DNA of 64,000 bases from Cheiracanthium punctorium (taxonomy: Eukaryota > Arthropoda > Arachnida > Araneae > Cheiracanthiidae): positions 682,001 to 746,000 of the forward strand of contig JAWZYV010013174.1 of assembly GCA_038373885.1 (NCBI GenBank), read 5' to 3'. The notes under the pieces were generated by a model. That model made no database searches and was not told the DNA's origin. It worked only from the letters and a program-made list of their open reading frames with translations. The translations under genes and the position numbers were made by a program. Each line of letters begins with the position of its first letter. Position 1 is the stretch's first letter. Of the stretch, positions 1-11,424 are shown piece by piece.

Positions 1-217
1 TACTTAGTTGCTTTATAGACACGTCTCTTATACAAAAGAGAACTGGACACTGAAGTTTCTTTTTCTTTTTTTTTTTTTTAAATAAAGGGATATACCGAGA
101 AAAAATTCTTTTGAAGGTAGGTTTCTATTAATATCTTTGCTTTTAATGAACATGACTGTACAGTTTCTACATAAAAATTGTTACTATAATTTTATTTCAT
201 TTGTTGATTGTGTAAAC

Positions 218-218
<1 letters not shown>

Positions 219-270
<52 letters not shown>
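219..270. repeat. (TA)n microsatellite
   Basis: Uninterrupted TA dinucleotide run of about 26 units in an AT-rich flank. A simple repeat with no gene beside it. Confidence 0.97.
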
Positions 271-271
<1 letters not shown>

Positions 272-794
272 TCTAAACATGTGCCCTCTTGAGAATTCTT
301 GGTTGGTGAGGTTAGAGTTTGGTCGCTGGATTACTCTAAAAATTTCCAAAATGTTAATAAAAAGTTTCCAAAATATTAAAAAATGAATAAAATATGTGTT
401 TTTATTAGTACTTGTTTGTTGATTTCTAAAAAAAAATTATTTAAAAAAAGAATGGATGATCGCTGGTGTTTTTTAAATTATCACTTTTTCCTTTGTAGTA
501 ATATCAGACATAATCTTACTTACGTATCTATAATAGTGATGTAAAGGCGTTGTTATGTATACCTATTTAAATATTATATACATAATATATTATGCAATTA
601 CTACTATTTTTTATTTATTTTAACTTTTTAAAATTGTTTGATTTTTGTCAATATTTAACTTCCGAAATCTGGCAGTTGGTAATTTTCCTTCTTCTTTTGG
701 CAACAGTCTGAACATTGTTCTCTCTGTCTTCAAGCCCCTTAAGAGGCACTGAACACCGAAAAGTAAAAGAATCCTTGTGACAACTTCATGTGGG
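271..794. other. AT-rich stretch, no gene seen
   Basis: Low-complexity AT-rich DNA with several A and T homopolymers. The only open frames are short, lack a plausible ATG context and resemble no family I recognise. Confidence 0.6.
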
Positions 795-965
795 GCACAT
801 TGAAAGTTACTGTCTACCAGAATCACGCCTACACGCTGAACGAGTTTTTTTTTTTCCACAAAATGAAAATATTAAGCATCTCAAGTGGTCAGTGATTTCG
901 ATTTCATTTGATTATCGGCGAAGAAACATTACGATCGATGCCACATTTCATGATAGCGACAGATA
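795..965. repeat. diverged direct repeat, copy 1
   Basis: Shares an interrupted match with 1377-1515 in the same orientation: both read ggcacattgaaa, then a near-identical block ending in acgag, and further on both have aaacattacg and a gcgac(a) block. The minus-strand translations also resemble each other (GVILVDS against GIILIDS). This looks like two old copies of one repeat. The family is unknown. Confidence 0.5.
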
Positions 966-1159
966 AGGTGCTTTAGCAGTCATGAGGAGGTTCCCCCCCC
1001 CCTATTTATTCGCTGCCAGATTGGTTAAAGTGAATGCACATATTGCACAACAAACAGTTGATTATTTTTATAAGAAAAATTAATTTTTGGAACTTCTTAG
1101 GGTAGAAGAATGAGATGAAGTATGTCAAATTGTACTTTCTGTTGACTTAAAGCACAAGG

Positions 1160-1258
1160 AGTTCATTAAAGGACATAATAATCTCAAAAACAAAGATCAT
1201 TAGAAGTGTGCAGCAGACGATATGTTTCTTATATAAGCTGTAAAAATTTCATTCAGAA
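1160..1258. repeat. inverted repeat arm, left (pairs with 1706-1800)
   Basis: The reverse complement of 1706-1800 matches this arm with indels. Shared blocks include aaaggaca, tctcaaaaa, and taagctgtaaaaattt followed by cagaag. The two arms could form a long imperfect hairpin. No TSD was found. Confidence 0.55.
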
Positions 1259-1376
1259 GCTTCGACGTAATTATTACAAAAACCTCTAACAGATGGCGTT
1301 GTAATTGTAGGGCCTCTATAATGGATTGGCCTCCATACTCTCTCGGTTCCGACTCCTTCTGTCTGCTTTATATAAG

Positions 1377-1515
1377 GCACATTGAAAATACTATCTATCA
1401 GAATAATGCCTTCATGCAGGACGAGCTTGAATCGATGATTTGCGTGCATGTGAATCCATTTCCTTTGAAACATTACGGAGTGTGATAACAAACTTTATCA
1501 TTCGTTTGCGACACC
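1377..1515. repeat. diverged direct repeat, copy 2
   Basis: Second copy of the repeat at 795-965. It lies inside the loop of the inverted pair 1160-1258 / 1706-1800, so the two relationships overlap. Confidence 0.5.
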
Positions 1516-1632
1516 TCTGTATGTCGAACGGTGGACATTTTGAAACGATTGTTTTGTGACTCCTTTTTGAGCCCCTGGTTAATATTCATGATGATTGTCG
1601 ATCAATTTTGACTTGCATCGTCATCTGTTTAG

Positions 1633-1680
1633 CAGTGGCGTGCGCAAGGGGATGTTTGGGAGTCCCCCTAGGTCCATAAC
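1633..1680 (+). repeat. hAT-type terminal motif, fragment
   Basis: Begins CAGTGGCGTGCGCAAGG, close to the ends of the hAT-type MITEs at 6795, 27616 and 49290 (CAG.GGCGT..). No partner end or 8-bp TSD was found, so it is probably a truncated copy. Confidence 0.4.
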
Positions 1681-1705
1681 ACCCTCACTTCTATTTCGAA
1701 ACTTC

Positions 1706-1800
1706 TGTATAAAATTTTTACAGCTTACATAAAAACATACCGCTTGCTGTATTCTGCTGTTGTCCTTTATTTTTGAGATACATAATTTTGAAATCAGTAT
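1706..1800. repeat. inverted repeat arm, right (pairs with 1160-1258)
   Basis: Inverted, diverged copy of 1160-1258. See that entry for the shared blocks. Confidence 0.55.
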
Positions 1801-1810
1801 GCCCATTGCT

Positions 1811-4800
1811 TGACACCCTGTGTCAGAAAGTTAAAAATAAACAATTGAAGTCAATTGTGAACGAGTGGTGGATTTCAGTGTATTCAAGTAAGTATGTAGA
1901 ACCAAGCTCAAGAATTATTTCATCTACATATCATACTTTTACGGCGTAATGTTAAACCGTTCCTTGAAAGAACAGGGCAAATATTGACTTCGTATTTCAA
2001 TTAAAATTCCGTGAAGTATCAGGATGTAGTATCATATACTCAATTTTAAATTTCTGAAAAAAAACTCTTTTCTTTCTTTTAAATTTCTAAGTTTTGATCA
2101 GTTTCATGAATATTGTTTGTTTTTTTTTTCTTTTTCTGTTATGATAACATTTACATACGTACGGAAGTTGTAAAATGTTTTGAGTAAATATCTACGACTG
2201 CTGGCTTTGAAAAGAGGAATTCTTTAATAAAACACGCTTCATTACGTCAGTCATACGCAGTCTAGACACCTGAATAGACATGTTCTTGCACATCCTGAAA
2301 TATGAAGACGTTTTTAAAAGGCATTAAAACCCCATTTAAATATCCAGTTGAAAGCTACCTAGTTTAAAGAGTCGGAAAATATGATAAACATATAAAATTG
2401 CTAAATTTATGATCCCCTTATGAAATACCGTACAATGGCAGATATTGCGAGAATTTTCGTACTACATTTCAAAGGTTATTTTTAAGGTTGTAGCATAAAT
2501 AACTTTTTATAATGAAATACTCCCGCAAATTTTCTTGCCCCATGAGGCAGGAATTACAAAGTAAGTTACGTATCATTTAAAATTCTAATTAATTTAATAA
2601 AGATTAATGAAAAAAATTCATATATTAATTGCTATCTTTTAGAACTTTCACAAACAAAGCTTGTACGCAAATGTCGTCTGGGACGCAGGGACTGCTTTCA
2701 ATTTATGTTTTCTATTTCATAATTTTAGGATCGAAAGGGACGATTGCAAAATACAATTGATGGACTACTTTTAGTAGTAAGAGTAATCCTGTCTTTAGAA
2801 AAAGTAATCGGTCTCCTGAGTATGTATAGTAGAAGGCTGGGTAGTATTGGACAAGTATCGTTTCAAATTTTTGTTGCAGATGGCAGCATTTGTACTGATA
2901 TCCTTGTGTTGAGAAAAGGAAAAACAATTTAGACACCGCCATATTTTCATTCAAGTGGTAGTTTTCTGCTGACGCATATCAAAAGATCGGGATTTTTTGC
3001 TGAGCTAAAACCCAATGAAATGAGTCTCATGACATGAGTCTGATTTCATTGGGTCTTCTTGAAAATGAATCTTATTCACAATGAGTTACTTTATGGCTAG
3101 TAGTATTTTTCTTCTACTAAAATCAATAAAAAAGATAATAATAAAAAAGCAAGAAAAATTATCCAAACGCTTCGACTATAAAACATTTTTCAACATAATT
3201 GTCATGTGTTTAGAGCCAGATTTAACGATTTTTGCATCATGGACAAACTTAATGAGATTTTGGGGCAAAATCAGAAGCTGTATCTCTTCGAATGTAATTT
3301 TCTCTAAACCCAGGAGAAGAACTTGTAAAATGTTATTCCTAATCTTTAAACAATGCTTCTAAAAGCGTCTATACCTTTATTGCATTATTATTGAAATGAA
3401 CTAATGTTTTTAAACTGCCACAGACCGTCATGTATTGAAATTTCTTTGAATGTTCCTGTAAATGAACTGTAATAGATAAAAGCAGAATTTTAATTGGAAA
3501 ACACTGTTTTGCGTTCATTGTAAGTGACAAAATATATAATTATTTTTTAATTAGATAAATTTCTCTAAAATACACTTTAAACAAAGAGTACCCATAGAGT
3601 GTAATATAAAGGAATTATTTCGGGTGCTTTTGTAAAAGATTTATAAAAGTTACGTATACTATTTTTATCATACCAGTGACGTGTATAAATTTCGAGTGCT
3701 CGTAAAATATTTACAGTAATTAGAGAGTGAACGAACTTACAAACGGTCAGATAGAAAAATCGAAATCATTTAAGACTTTTCTAAATTATTGGAAAGTGTT
3801 AAAAATGTCCACCTTTTTATCAGAAAATAATGAATTATAGGCATCCAAAGATAGCCCTCCCCCCCCCCTCCATCAAAAATGATCTCAATCCAAAATTCGT
3901 AGGAAAAAAAAAAAACACTTATTTTTCTTTTGCCCGTAGTCAGTTCGGGCATAACAAAAACTGCACGTTTCAATTATCGATACTGGACTCGGGATCCACT
4001 GACAAGAGTTGGAAGATGATTTGGATTACTATTATGATGCATTACACTCTATAAAAGAAATCGCTTCATCACTAAGAAATCTCTAGAAAACAAGACTTCC
4101 CTGTATTTTCTTAGTGATATCACTAAAGAAATTCAAGTATAGTTTAATACACTTCTATTTACGTACTTGACTTTCTTTTTAATAATACAAATAAAATCCA
4201 TGGAAACCTTGATTCCTAGGGAATTCTTAGTAATCGACTGATTTTCTTTAGAGTATACTAAAAGTGTAAGTTGTTCTGTACAACTCTTTCCGCAGCATAC
4301 CCAAATTTTCTTTATACTTCATTATCTCATCTCTTAAATTACTCCGACACAACGCAAGCTGCTTTCCCGAAATTTCTTTCGTACTTTAGAACTGAAACTA
4401 CTTCTAGTTTTAACATGCATCTTACTCTCGATATCTGAAACTGATGATCTCTATCCATAATTTAGAGAGATAATTTTCTTTTCGTGCAATCTGCGTGAAG
4501 TTCTATAAACGCACGCGCAGAAAGAAAGAAGCAGCTCACATTCAAAAACACTCATTCCGTTTCCATCAAACCCGTTTACAGCAAAATTGAACCCCAAGCT
4601 TATGTGCAGAACAAATTGTTATCTGTAATAGCTTATCCTCTTAATGTTCTTATAGAAGATTACAAGAGAACGTTTTGTCAACATCTTTTGAAATTCTAAT
4701 CGTGAGCTTTCGGAAACGGTGAGGATGCTGGGTTAATAGGAAAGATGTCTATATTCACGTTCTGAAAAATAAAATTCATTTGTATGAAAGAAAATGTTTT

Positions 4801-5519
4801 AACGCCGTTCTTTTCAAATAATGATGTTTCAAAAGGTGTTTGAAATAGCTTTATATAATTGATTGCTTTATATTCAGTGTGTAATTTGAATTAGCTTTGT
4901 TTTAATAATATTTTACATACATTTCGGATCTGAAGATAATAAGTTTCACTTTAAATATTTTAGATTCAGTTTTATCATCAGTTTGAAAAGAAAAAGAAAA
5001 ATAATCTGTGTGAATTATGTGAATTATGGGTAAGTGTTTAAAACTCAAATTGTATCGTACAAACCAAAATGTTGTGTTTTAACTTTAAACTAACCAATTT
5101 TGTCAAACTGACGTTTTTTTTTCCTTTATATCATTCCAGAAATCATCACGAAGACCTTAGTGAGAAAATCTACTAGATGGAAATGTTAACCGTTCAACAT
5201 CTGTACAAATGTAAAAAATAAAACTAAAAAAACCTCTTCAACTTACGGCTTAGCGGTAGCGCGTGCATGCTCCTCAAGTGATATTCTAGGATTTGAACAA
5301 TACTGCGTATGTGTATTATACTCATTACATTAAAACTATGAGCTGGTACACACAGTGAAGACTGTGACAAGTTGTCTCGCATGGGTTATCAGACTACTTA
5401 CTCAAAGTTTTGAGTTTTCTCCTGTGAGATAAAATTAGAATAAAGGGTATAAATTCAGCATTTTCAAAACTACAATATTCTATGTATGCATACAATAATA
5501 TTAATAATTTTATTATAAA
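1811..5519. other. AT-rich stretch, no gene seen
   Basis: About 3.7 kb of AT-rich DNA. Open frames up to 93 codons (for example 3081-3362, plus) are lysine-, isoleucine- and phenylalanine-rich and look like chance frames. It holds a 45-bp hairpin at 3010-3054 and a short palindrome near 4109-4133. No RNA gene or TE domain was recognised. Confidence 0.55.
3010..3054. repeat. hairpin / nested palindrome
   Basis: ACCCAATGAAAT (3010-3021) pairs with ATTTCATTGGGT (3043-3054). The interior contains a second palindrome, CTCATGACATGAG, so nearly all of the 45 bp is self-complementary. Confidence 0.8.
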
Positions 5520-5709
5520 CTAGCTGCGTGCCCGTTCTTCGCACGGTAGGAAACGAAAATTTTCCTTACATGTGTAATTCGAAATTATTCGTGATGTGGA
5601 AATAAAAAAAAAAAATCTGGAGTGACTCCACTCGACTTTCCGAACACTTACGATTAAGATCATGACCATGCACTTAAATAAATTTTAATCGATGAATAAT
5701 TCAAACATA

Positions 5710-6435
5710 TATACCAAATTGAAACTCAATCGAATGTACCGTTTAAACGCTTGCGCACTTTCAAGAATTTCTCCCCATATGCCATTATGCCATAACATAA
5801 AAGAAAGATTTGTCGTAGCCCTTTAGGAGAACTATAAGTCCTATACACACCAATAGCAATACCGGTCTTAGGATGGTGGTTTATAACATGTATACCGAAT
5901 TTGAGCTCAATCGAATGTATTGTTTAAACGCTAGAGCACTTTCAAGAAATTCCCCCCATAGGCCATAATGTAAAAGAAATCTTTGTCGTAGCCCTGTAGA
6001 AGAACTATAAGTCCTATACACACCAAAATCAATACCGGTCTTGCAACGGTGGTTTATAACATGTATATCCAATTTGAGCTCAATCGAATGTACCGTTTAA
6101 ACGCTAGCGCACTTTCAAGAAATTTCCCCCATAGGCCATAATGTAAAAGAAATCTTTGTCGTAGCCCTGTAGAAAAACTGTAAGTCCTATACACACCAAA
6201 ATCAATACCGGTCTTGCAACGGTGGTTTATAACATATATACCCAATTTGAGCTCAATCGAATCTACCGTTTAAACGCTAGCGCACTTTCAAGAAATTCCC
6301 CCCATAGTCCATAATGTAAAAGAAATCTTTGTCGTAGCCCTGTAGAAAGTCCTATACACACCAAAATCAATACCGGTCTTGCGACGTTGGTTTATGACAT
6401 ATATATCCAATTTGAGCTCAATCGAATGCTCCGTT
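5710..6435. repeat. 173-bp tandem array, about 4 units
   Basis: The block TTGAGCTCAATCGAATG recurs with spacings of about 182, 173, 173 and 165 bp. Each unit also carries GCACTTTCAAGAA, TTTGTCGTAGCCCT and TCCTATACACACCAA. The middle two units are nearly identical. The unit length is not a multiple of three, so the minus-strand open frames across it are not a coding repeat. Confidence 0.93.
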
Positions 6436-6452
6436 CAGGAGCTATCGTGTTC

Positions 6453-6500
6453 ACTCACATACACACAAACACACATACACACACGCATACACACATACAT
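6453..6500 (+). repeat. CA-rich microsatellite tail
   Basis: Run of imperfect ACACAC / ACATACAC units directly after the tandem array. It probably is the 3' tail of repeat X copy 1. Confidence 0.8.
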
Positions 6501-6503
6501 TCA

Positions 6504-6630
6504 TACATCTCGTAAAAATAGCATAAATGGATTCAGAAGCCCTCAAAACGTGTAAAAACACCAAAATCTCGAAGTCGAATTTTTTCATGATTACAATACT
6601 TTCCTTACATGGTACATGTTCGGAAAGTAA
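6504..6630 (+). repeat. foldback arm, left (pairs with 7045-7172)
   Basis: The reverse complement of 7045-7172 matches with scattered differences. Shared blocks include CAAAATCTCGAAGTCGAAT, TTTTTTCATGATTACA and GGTACATGTTCGGAAAG. The arms bracket a hAT-type MITE at 6795-6958. Confidence 0.85.
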
Positions 6631-6794
6631 AAAGAGCAAAATTATTTGACTCTTAATGTAAAGTTTGTGTCATGAGTACTAACCTGATCATTGCAGTATA
6701 ATGACTCAAAAAACTACGTCATCGTCATTCACTATCAAAAAAGTGGAAAGCTTAATGGTTTGCAGAGAACTCCTGGCTTTCAAAATGTCTTATT

Positions 6795-6958
6795 CAGGGG
6801 CGTAGCCAGAGGGGGGGGATATCGGGATATATTCCCCCCGAAATTTTTGGATTAGTGATGAAATTCCATCTATTTATGCATATATAAGTTCATATACTCC
6901 TCGAAAAAATTTCCAGGCTCATATCCCTCCCCGAAAAAAGTTCCTGGCTACGCACCTG
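6795..6958. mobile_element. hAT-type MITE, 164 bp
   Basis: The TIRs are CAGGGGCGTAGCCAG on the left and, in reverse complement, CAGGTGCGTAGCCAG on the right (14 of 15). A perfect 8-bp TSD GTCTTATT lies at 6787-6794 and 6959-6966. An 8-bp TSD with CAGGGG-type ends is the signature of hAT elements. It is non-coding and too short for a transposase. It is inserted in the loop of the foldback 6504-7172. Confidence 0.9.
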
Positions 6959-7044
6959 GTCTTATTTCTACATCGTACTGTTTTTTAGGCTCAAGTTGTA
7001 GCATTAAATACCTAAGACACTACATGAAATGGAGCACCATTTAT

Positions 7045-7172
7045 CTCTTTCCGAACATGTACCATATAAGGAAAGTACTGTAATCATGAAAAAATTCGAC
7101 TTCGAGATTTTGGTATATTGACACGTTTTGAGGTCTTCTGAATTCATTTATGCTATTTTCAAGAGATGTTTT
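7045..7172 (-). repeat. foldback arm, right (pairs with 6504-6630)
   Basis: Inverted copy of 6504-6630. It ends a few bases before the TAGCTGCGCACCC terminus of repeat X copy 2 at 7178. Confidence 0.85.
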
Positions 7173-8417
7173 TAAAATAGCTGCGCACCCGCTCTTCATA
7201 CGGGAAGAAGGGAATATTTTATTACTAAAATCATATCTACATGTGACAAAACAGAATTTCATTTTTAAAAAAGTTCAAGTAATCTCCTCTGTTGAAATTA
7301 CTGCGGGATATATTAACGCAAATTAGAATTACTTTTCGTTTACTTGGTTGTAAGACAACCGTTGAAACAGGACACTTTTAATTTCATGAAATATTTATTA
7401 ACGTGGTACATTGCGATTTATTCATATTATCTTTACAAATCTAATAATACTACCTATTACGTACATTAATACTATCTATATTCGCTTCTCCCTCATCAAG
7501 GCTCCCTTAAAAGAAACAGCTTAGATTATTTGGCCTCAATGGGATCTTTTGATTCTGTGGTGATTCTTTGCAATTTACGCATTAGCATAAATAAGAATCA
7601 CTTCACATAATGGTTACCATTAAGGAAACTCTCCATATATATTTAATTTATACATAGTTTTATAAGATGGGCGTATTTAGCGCCGCAAACCATTTCATCT
7701 TACTGTGGGGAGAAAATATCCAAGGAGTGCGATTTTAACTATCCATGTATCTAATATAGTGATATCTTTTATATCCTCCATAGTCCTGTCTCCTGAAAAA
7801 ACATCAAACTGTGTAATCTCGAGGAGCTACTTATTCCCACTTTAATTGTGACAGGGCGTTAGAGTTGCAGAGTTTACAAATTTCACACATTTTTTTTATT
7901 TATGACGTCACTGTTTGACTGCCCACAGCCCTCTCCAGTAATAGGCCAGCGCGCTGATTCTTGGGAATACGATCACGTGACCAACCGAAGGCGGAAGGTT
8001 TAAAATTATTCTGTTCGTCTGCCATCGTTCGCGATTTCATTCTAAATGGAAGTTAAGAACAACAGTCATCCATTTTATCTCTCACATAATGTAATATTGT
8101 TTTACTTAAAATAGCTTCTATTGATGCATATGTGTAGATGAATAGTGCAAGAAAGAAAGAAATCAGACAAATAGTAAGTAATTTATTTTTTTACATAAAA
8201 AATAATTTTAATGTTAATGTGTTGAGCTTGTTTACATTCTCTACTTTTTTGTATTAGTAATTAACTAATGGTTTTAAAATGTGAATCAAAAGCTTGTTTG
8301 TTTCATAATATCCATTAATTTAATCCACGAAAATATCCATTAATTTAAAACCTAATTAATTTATAATAACGTTTAATCTAAATTACCGATAATATATGTT
8401 TTTTATTTCATTTGTAG

Positions 8418-8978
8418 GTTATGCCTTTCAAATGTGTTGTTCCTCATTGCAGATCGAACTACGATCCGCCATACCTAACTTGTTTCCGGTTCCCGAACGA
8501 TGAGGAACAAAGAAATTTCTGGATTAACCGGATTCATCGGCAAAATTTCAAATTCACAAAAATGCTAGAGTTTGCATTAAACATTTTGCCAGTGAGATGA
8601 TTGTTCGAGAAGATATTTGGAAGGACAAAGATTGGAATACACATAAGAGTCACCAAGCCAGTCCTGCTTTGACGCCTTATGCGTTTCCAACATATATTCA
8701 TGATTCCACACCTCATTTAAATATCACAGTGCCCAAAAAAAAGAAAAACTCGTGATGACAAAGAAAACGAAAATATCCAGCTGTCTTTAAATACAAGTTT
8801 AATTACATACACTAATGAGACTGAACTAAATAAAATAAAAGATATCCATCAAGCTGAAATGTGCATACGTGACTGCATAATGAACTATCCCAAATGGAAT
8901 TATATTAAAACTGATGAACAATCAATTGTAATTAAATTATGTGTATTGGATATACCCTCAATAGAAATATCTTTTAAG
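8418..8978 (+). pseudogene. THAP-domain exon of P-type transposase, two frameshifts
   Basis: A 3' splice site (TTTGTAG, ending 8417) precedes ATG at 8421. The start encodes MPFKCVVPHCRSNY, the first Cys pair of the C2CH zinc finger, followed by CFRFP and FWINRIHR. The second pair, VCIKHF (from 8570), and the closing ALTPYAFPTY motif are in another frame. Past a run of eight A near 8737 the original frame resumes with a basic KRKTR stretch and an open linker to a 5' splice site (AAG|GTAAGC, 8976-8984). So one indel lies within the finger and a second restores the frame; both are next to A homopolymers, which may mean sequencing error. The THAP module would bind the element's ends. The catalytic exons are not found downstream. 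Confidence 0.82.
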
Positions 8979-10228
8979 GTAAGCTTAGATTTAACTTTTG
9001 AAATATATTATAATAATGACTATTAACTCACTGTAACTGACTGTAATATTAACTCACTGTAACTGACTGTACTATTAACTCATGTTACTGTAAATTTTAA
9101 AAGAGACACTGTACCTCTAACATTGCTTAAAATATCAAAATTAGAATAACTTGTTAAAATCACAGTCGGACAGTTATTTAATGTCTCAAAATATATTTAT
9201 TAAAGTTGATGTTTTTTCCCAAATAATTTTTTTTCTATCTTCATTTTTAAACTTTGTTTGACACTTGTGTTTTGAAAAACAACGTTTATTTTCAAACGAT
9301 TTAACTCTTTTAAACTCCAATTTATGCTACTGAAGAGGTACCCTGTCCCTTCATAAATGTTTTTAATTTAACGCTAGTCAATTGCTTAAGTATTTACATA
9401 TCTGTTCCCAATCCATTACCTCACGTATGGGCAAAAATGTTAAAATTTTTTATAATTTATATATTTTTTAGTATAATAACAAAGAAATAATTATTGAAAT
9501 AGCCCATAGATTGTAATTACAAAATGTTGAACGAGTAACTTTTACAAGTGCAAATAACAGAAATTATCAATTAATTTAAGGGTGAAATTACTTTGTTACT
9601 TCCTTTATGGAAATACTGTGAAGTTAGATAATTTTCAATAGTAAAAATGTTAATCTATATATATTGTTTACTTTTTTGTAATAAGATGCAAATTGTTTGT
9701 GAGTGTATATATATGATTTTAAAAATAAAGTTGCTGAATTGATATGTTTTGATTCATTTTAGTATATCCATGCTATTTTTATTTATAGATTTTCTCCTTG
9801 AAAATAGAATCTATATAATTATTATTTTTATTATTTAAAATGATTTAGCTACAGTAAAATACTTTATTCCCCCGAAACTTTGCATAATTTAATGGAAATC
9901 ATTATATGAATTGAATACTGAATAATACATAGTTAAAATGATTCAAATTAAAATAAAATGAAATAGTAAATTGCTTTCGTGGTATATAACATATTGTTTA
10001 CAAAGAAGGCCTATTATCAAAATATTATCTCTATAATACCAAAAATAAAATAAATTATCTTTCGGGTGTAACTTTTTTATTGGTAAAAATCATTATATAA
10101 GAGATGGTAAAATTTTTCAGTCATGCAATCATTAATTGTTTAGTAAAATATTAAATTTGTTTTCTGGTTTGTGCACTGCGGTCGCATGAAGGGAAAGGGG
10201 AAATTCCGCCTTCAGTCGCCGCCATTTT
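8979..10228. other. AT-rich interior of the P-type element, no coding seen
   Basis: Begins with the 5' splice site GTAAGC and stays AT-rich to the right TIR. No RNase H-like transposase exon or matching acceptor with a sizeable open frame was found. Confidence 0.6.
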
Positions 10229-11395
10229 GAATCAGCGCGCTGGCCTATTACTATAGAGGGCTGTGGACTGCCGTAAAGGATACCCCAGTAGATTGAGGGA
10301 GTTAATTTCGATATTTCGCATAATTGTTTTCAAACGGTATCATTAAAACTTTGCGTTATGTAACCTTCATGGAGGAACGTAATTCAACGTTAAAATAAAA
10401 TTATACTCGCAACCTGCATGCGTATGTTAGGCAACGCCTGCGCTAAATTAAATGCCAAAAATAAAAATACTAAATAGAAAAAATTTAATATATCGCGCTT
10501 TGAAACGAACTTTGTAACTTTTAAAATGAACATTTTCAGCGCCGTGAAAACATTTCAATTTTTAAATAAGCACCGGATTAAAATACCACTTTTAATAATA
10601 ATAATCGTGAATTTCTTAGTTTATTTCTACAGTAAATTTTAATCAAAATATCGTTTCCCTGTGTTGAAAAAAGATCGGGAATAAATGAGTTAAAATTGTG
10701 GCGTAATATTTACGTATCTTAAAGCATTTGACGTCATAGATCCTCACTTGCGAATTGAAATTCCGATATCCTATCTTAAAAACTCCTTTGGTTGAAAAAA
10801 AAACTTTTTCCTAATCCTTTTTGTGGCAGCAACCCAACATAATTTCTGGTGCCATGATCGCAATGTAATGAATGGCGTAAGATCGCGTTGATGCTATTAA
10901 ATTCTAAACATTAGGCTGCATTAAAATTCGTAAAAAATCATCTAATTTACATAATTTTTTTGTTTTTATTTTAAAAGAGGGAGAAAAGAATGTTTCACGA
11001 TTTGTCAAAATATCTAAAAGTTATGACGGATAGAATTCAAGATGCGACAGTTTTAAAATTATTTTACGAAAAACAATCGCGAAGCAGATGCTTAGTAAAA
11101 AAATTCCTAAAAATCGGTAAATCATGTTACGTATTCAGAACAAACTTTTTTAAAAGAAAATTTCCTCCTCTATCCGATGATACAAATGCCGTTTTGCTGC
11201 GAGCGTAATTTCTGCCGTTATTACGAATTAGGTGAGAAAAAATGCCAAAAATCGCATAAAACATAAAATAAAAAAATTTCTAGGTCGAATTTTGAAAAAA
11301 TCGCTTCGAGGTGCACAACTACATATTTACATCTTCCCGAGTACCAAATTTGGTGTTTCTAGGTGTAGCCGTTTGTCCGTAACGCTGCCGACAGA

Positions 11396-11424
11396 CACAC
11401 ACACACACAGACAGACACACAGAC
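11396..11424 (+). repeat. CA/CAGA microsatellite tail
   Basis: ACACACACACACAGACAGACACACAGACA run just before the presumed 3' end of repeat X copy 2. Confidence 0.85.

Larger units (their letters stand above)
5521..6503 (+). repeat. unassigned interspersed repeat X, copy 1
   Basis: Opens with TAGCTGCGTGCCCGTTCTTC, a terminus also seen at 7178 (TAGCTGCGCACCCGCTCTTC). It contains the 173-bp tandem array and ends in a CA-rich tail. This architecture (GC-rich 5' end, tandem units, CA or CAGA tail) is common among arthropod interspersed repeats, but I cannot name the superfamily. No coding domain was seen. Confidence 0.55.
7924..10265 (+). mobile_element. P-type DNA transposon with THAP exon, 2342 bp
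   Basis: The 37-bp TIRs at 7924-7960 and 10229-10265 differ at about two positions; they begin CACAGCCCTCT and share AGTAATAGGCCAGCGCGCTG. A 7-bp TSD GACTGCC flanks both ends (7917-7923, 10266-10272). A THAP-domain exon lies near the left end. P elements and their vertebrate relatives combine a THAP DNA-binding domain with an RNase H-like transposase and usually make 8-bp TSDs; I see seven identical bases, so one may have mutated. The right half lacks any recognisable catalytic region, so this copy is probably an internally deleted, non-autonomous derivative. A homologous sequence without the insert lies at 30922-31020. Confidence 0.85.

Noticed and set aside
5881..6245. Two similar 63-codon minus-strand frames suggesting a repeated protein
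   Set aside because: They lie in successive 173-bp tandem units, whose length shifts the frame, and have no start context or known motif.
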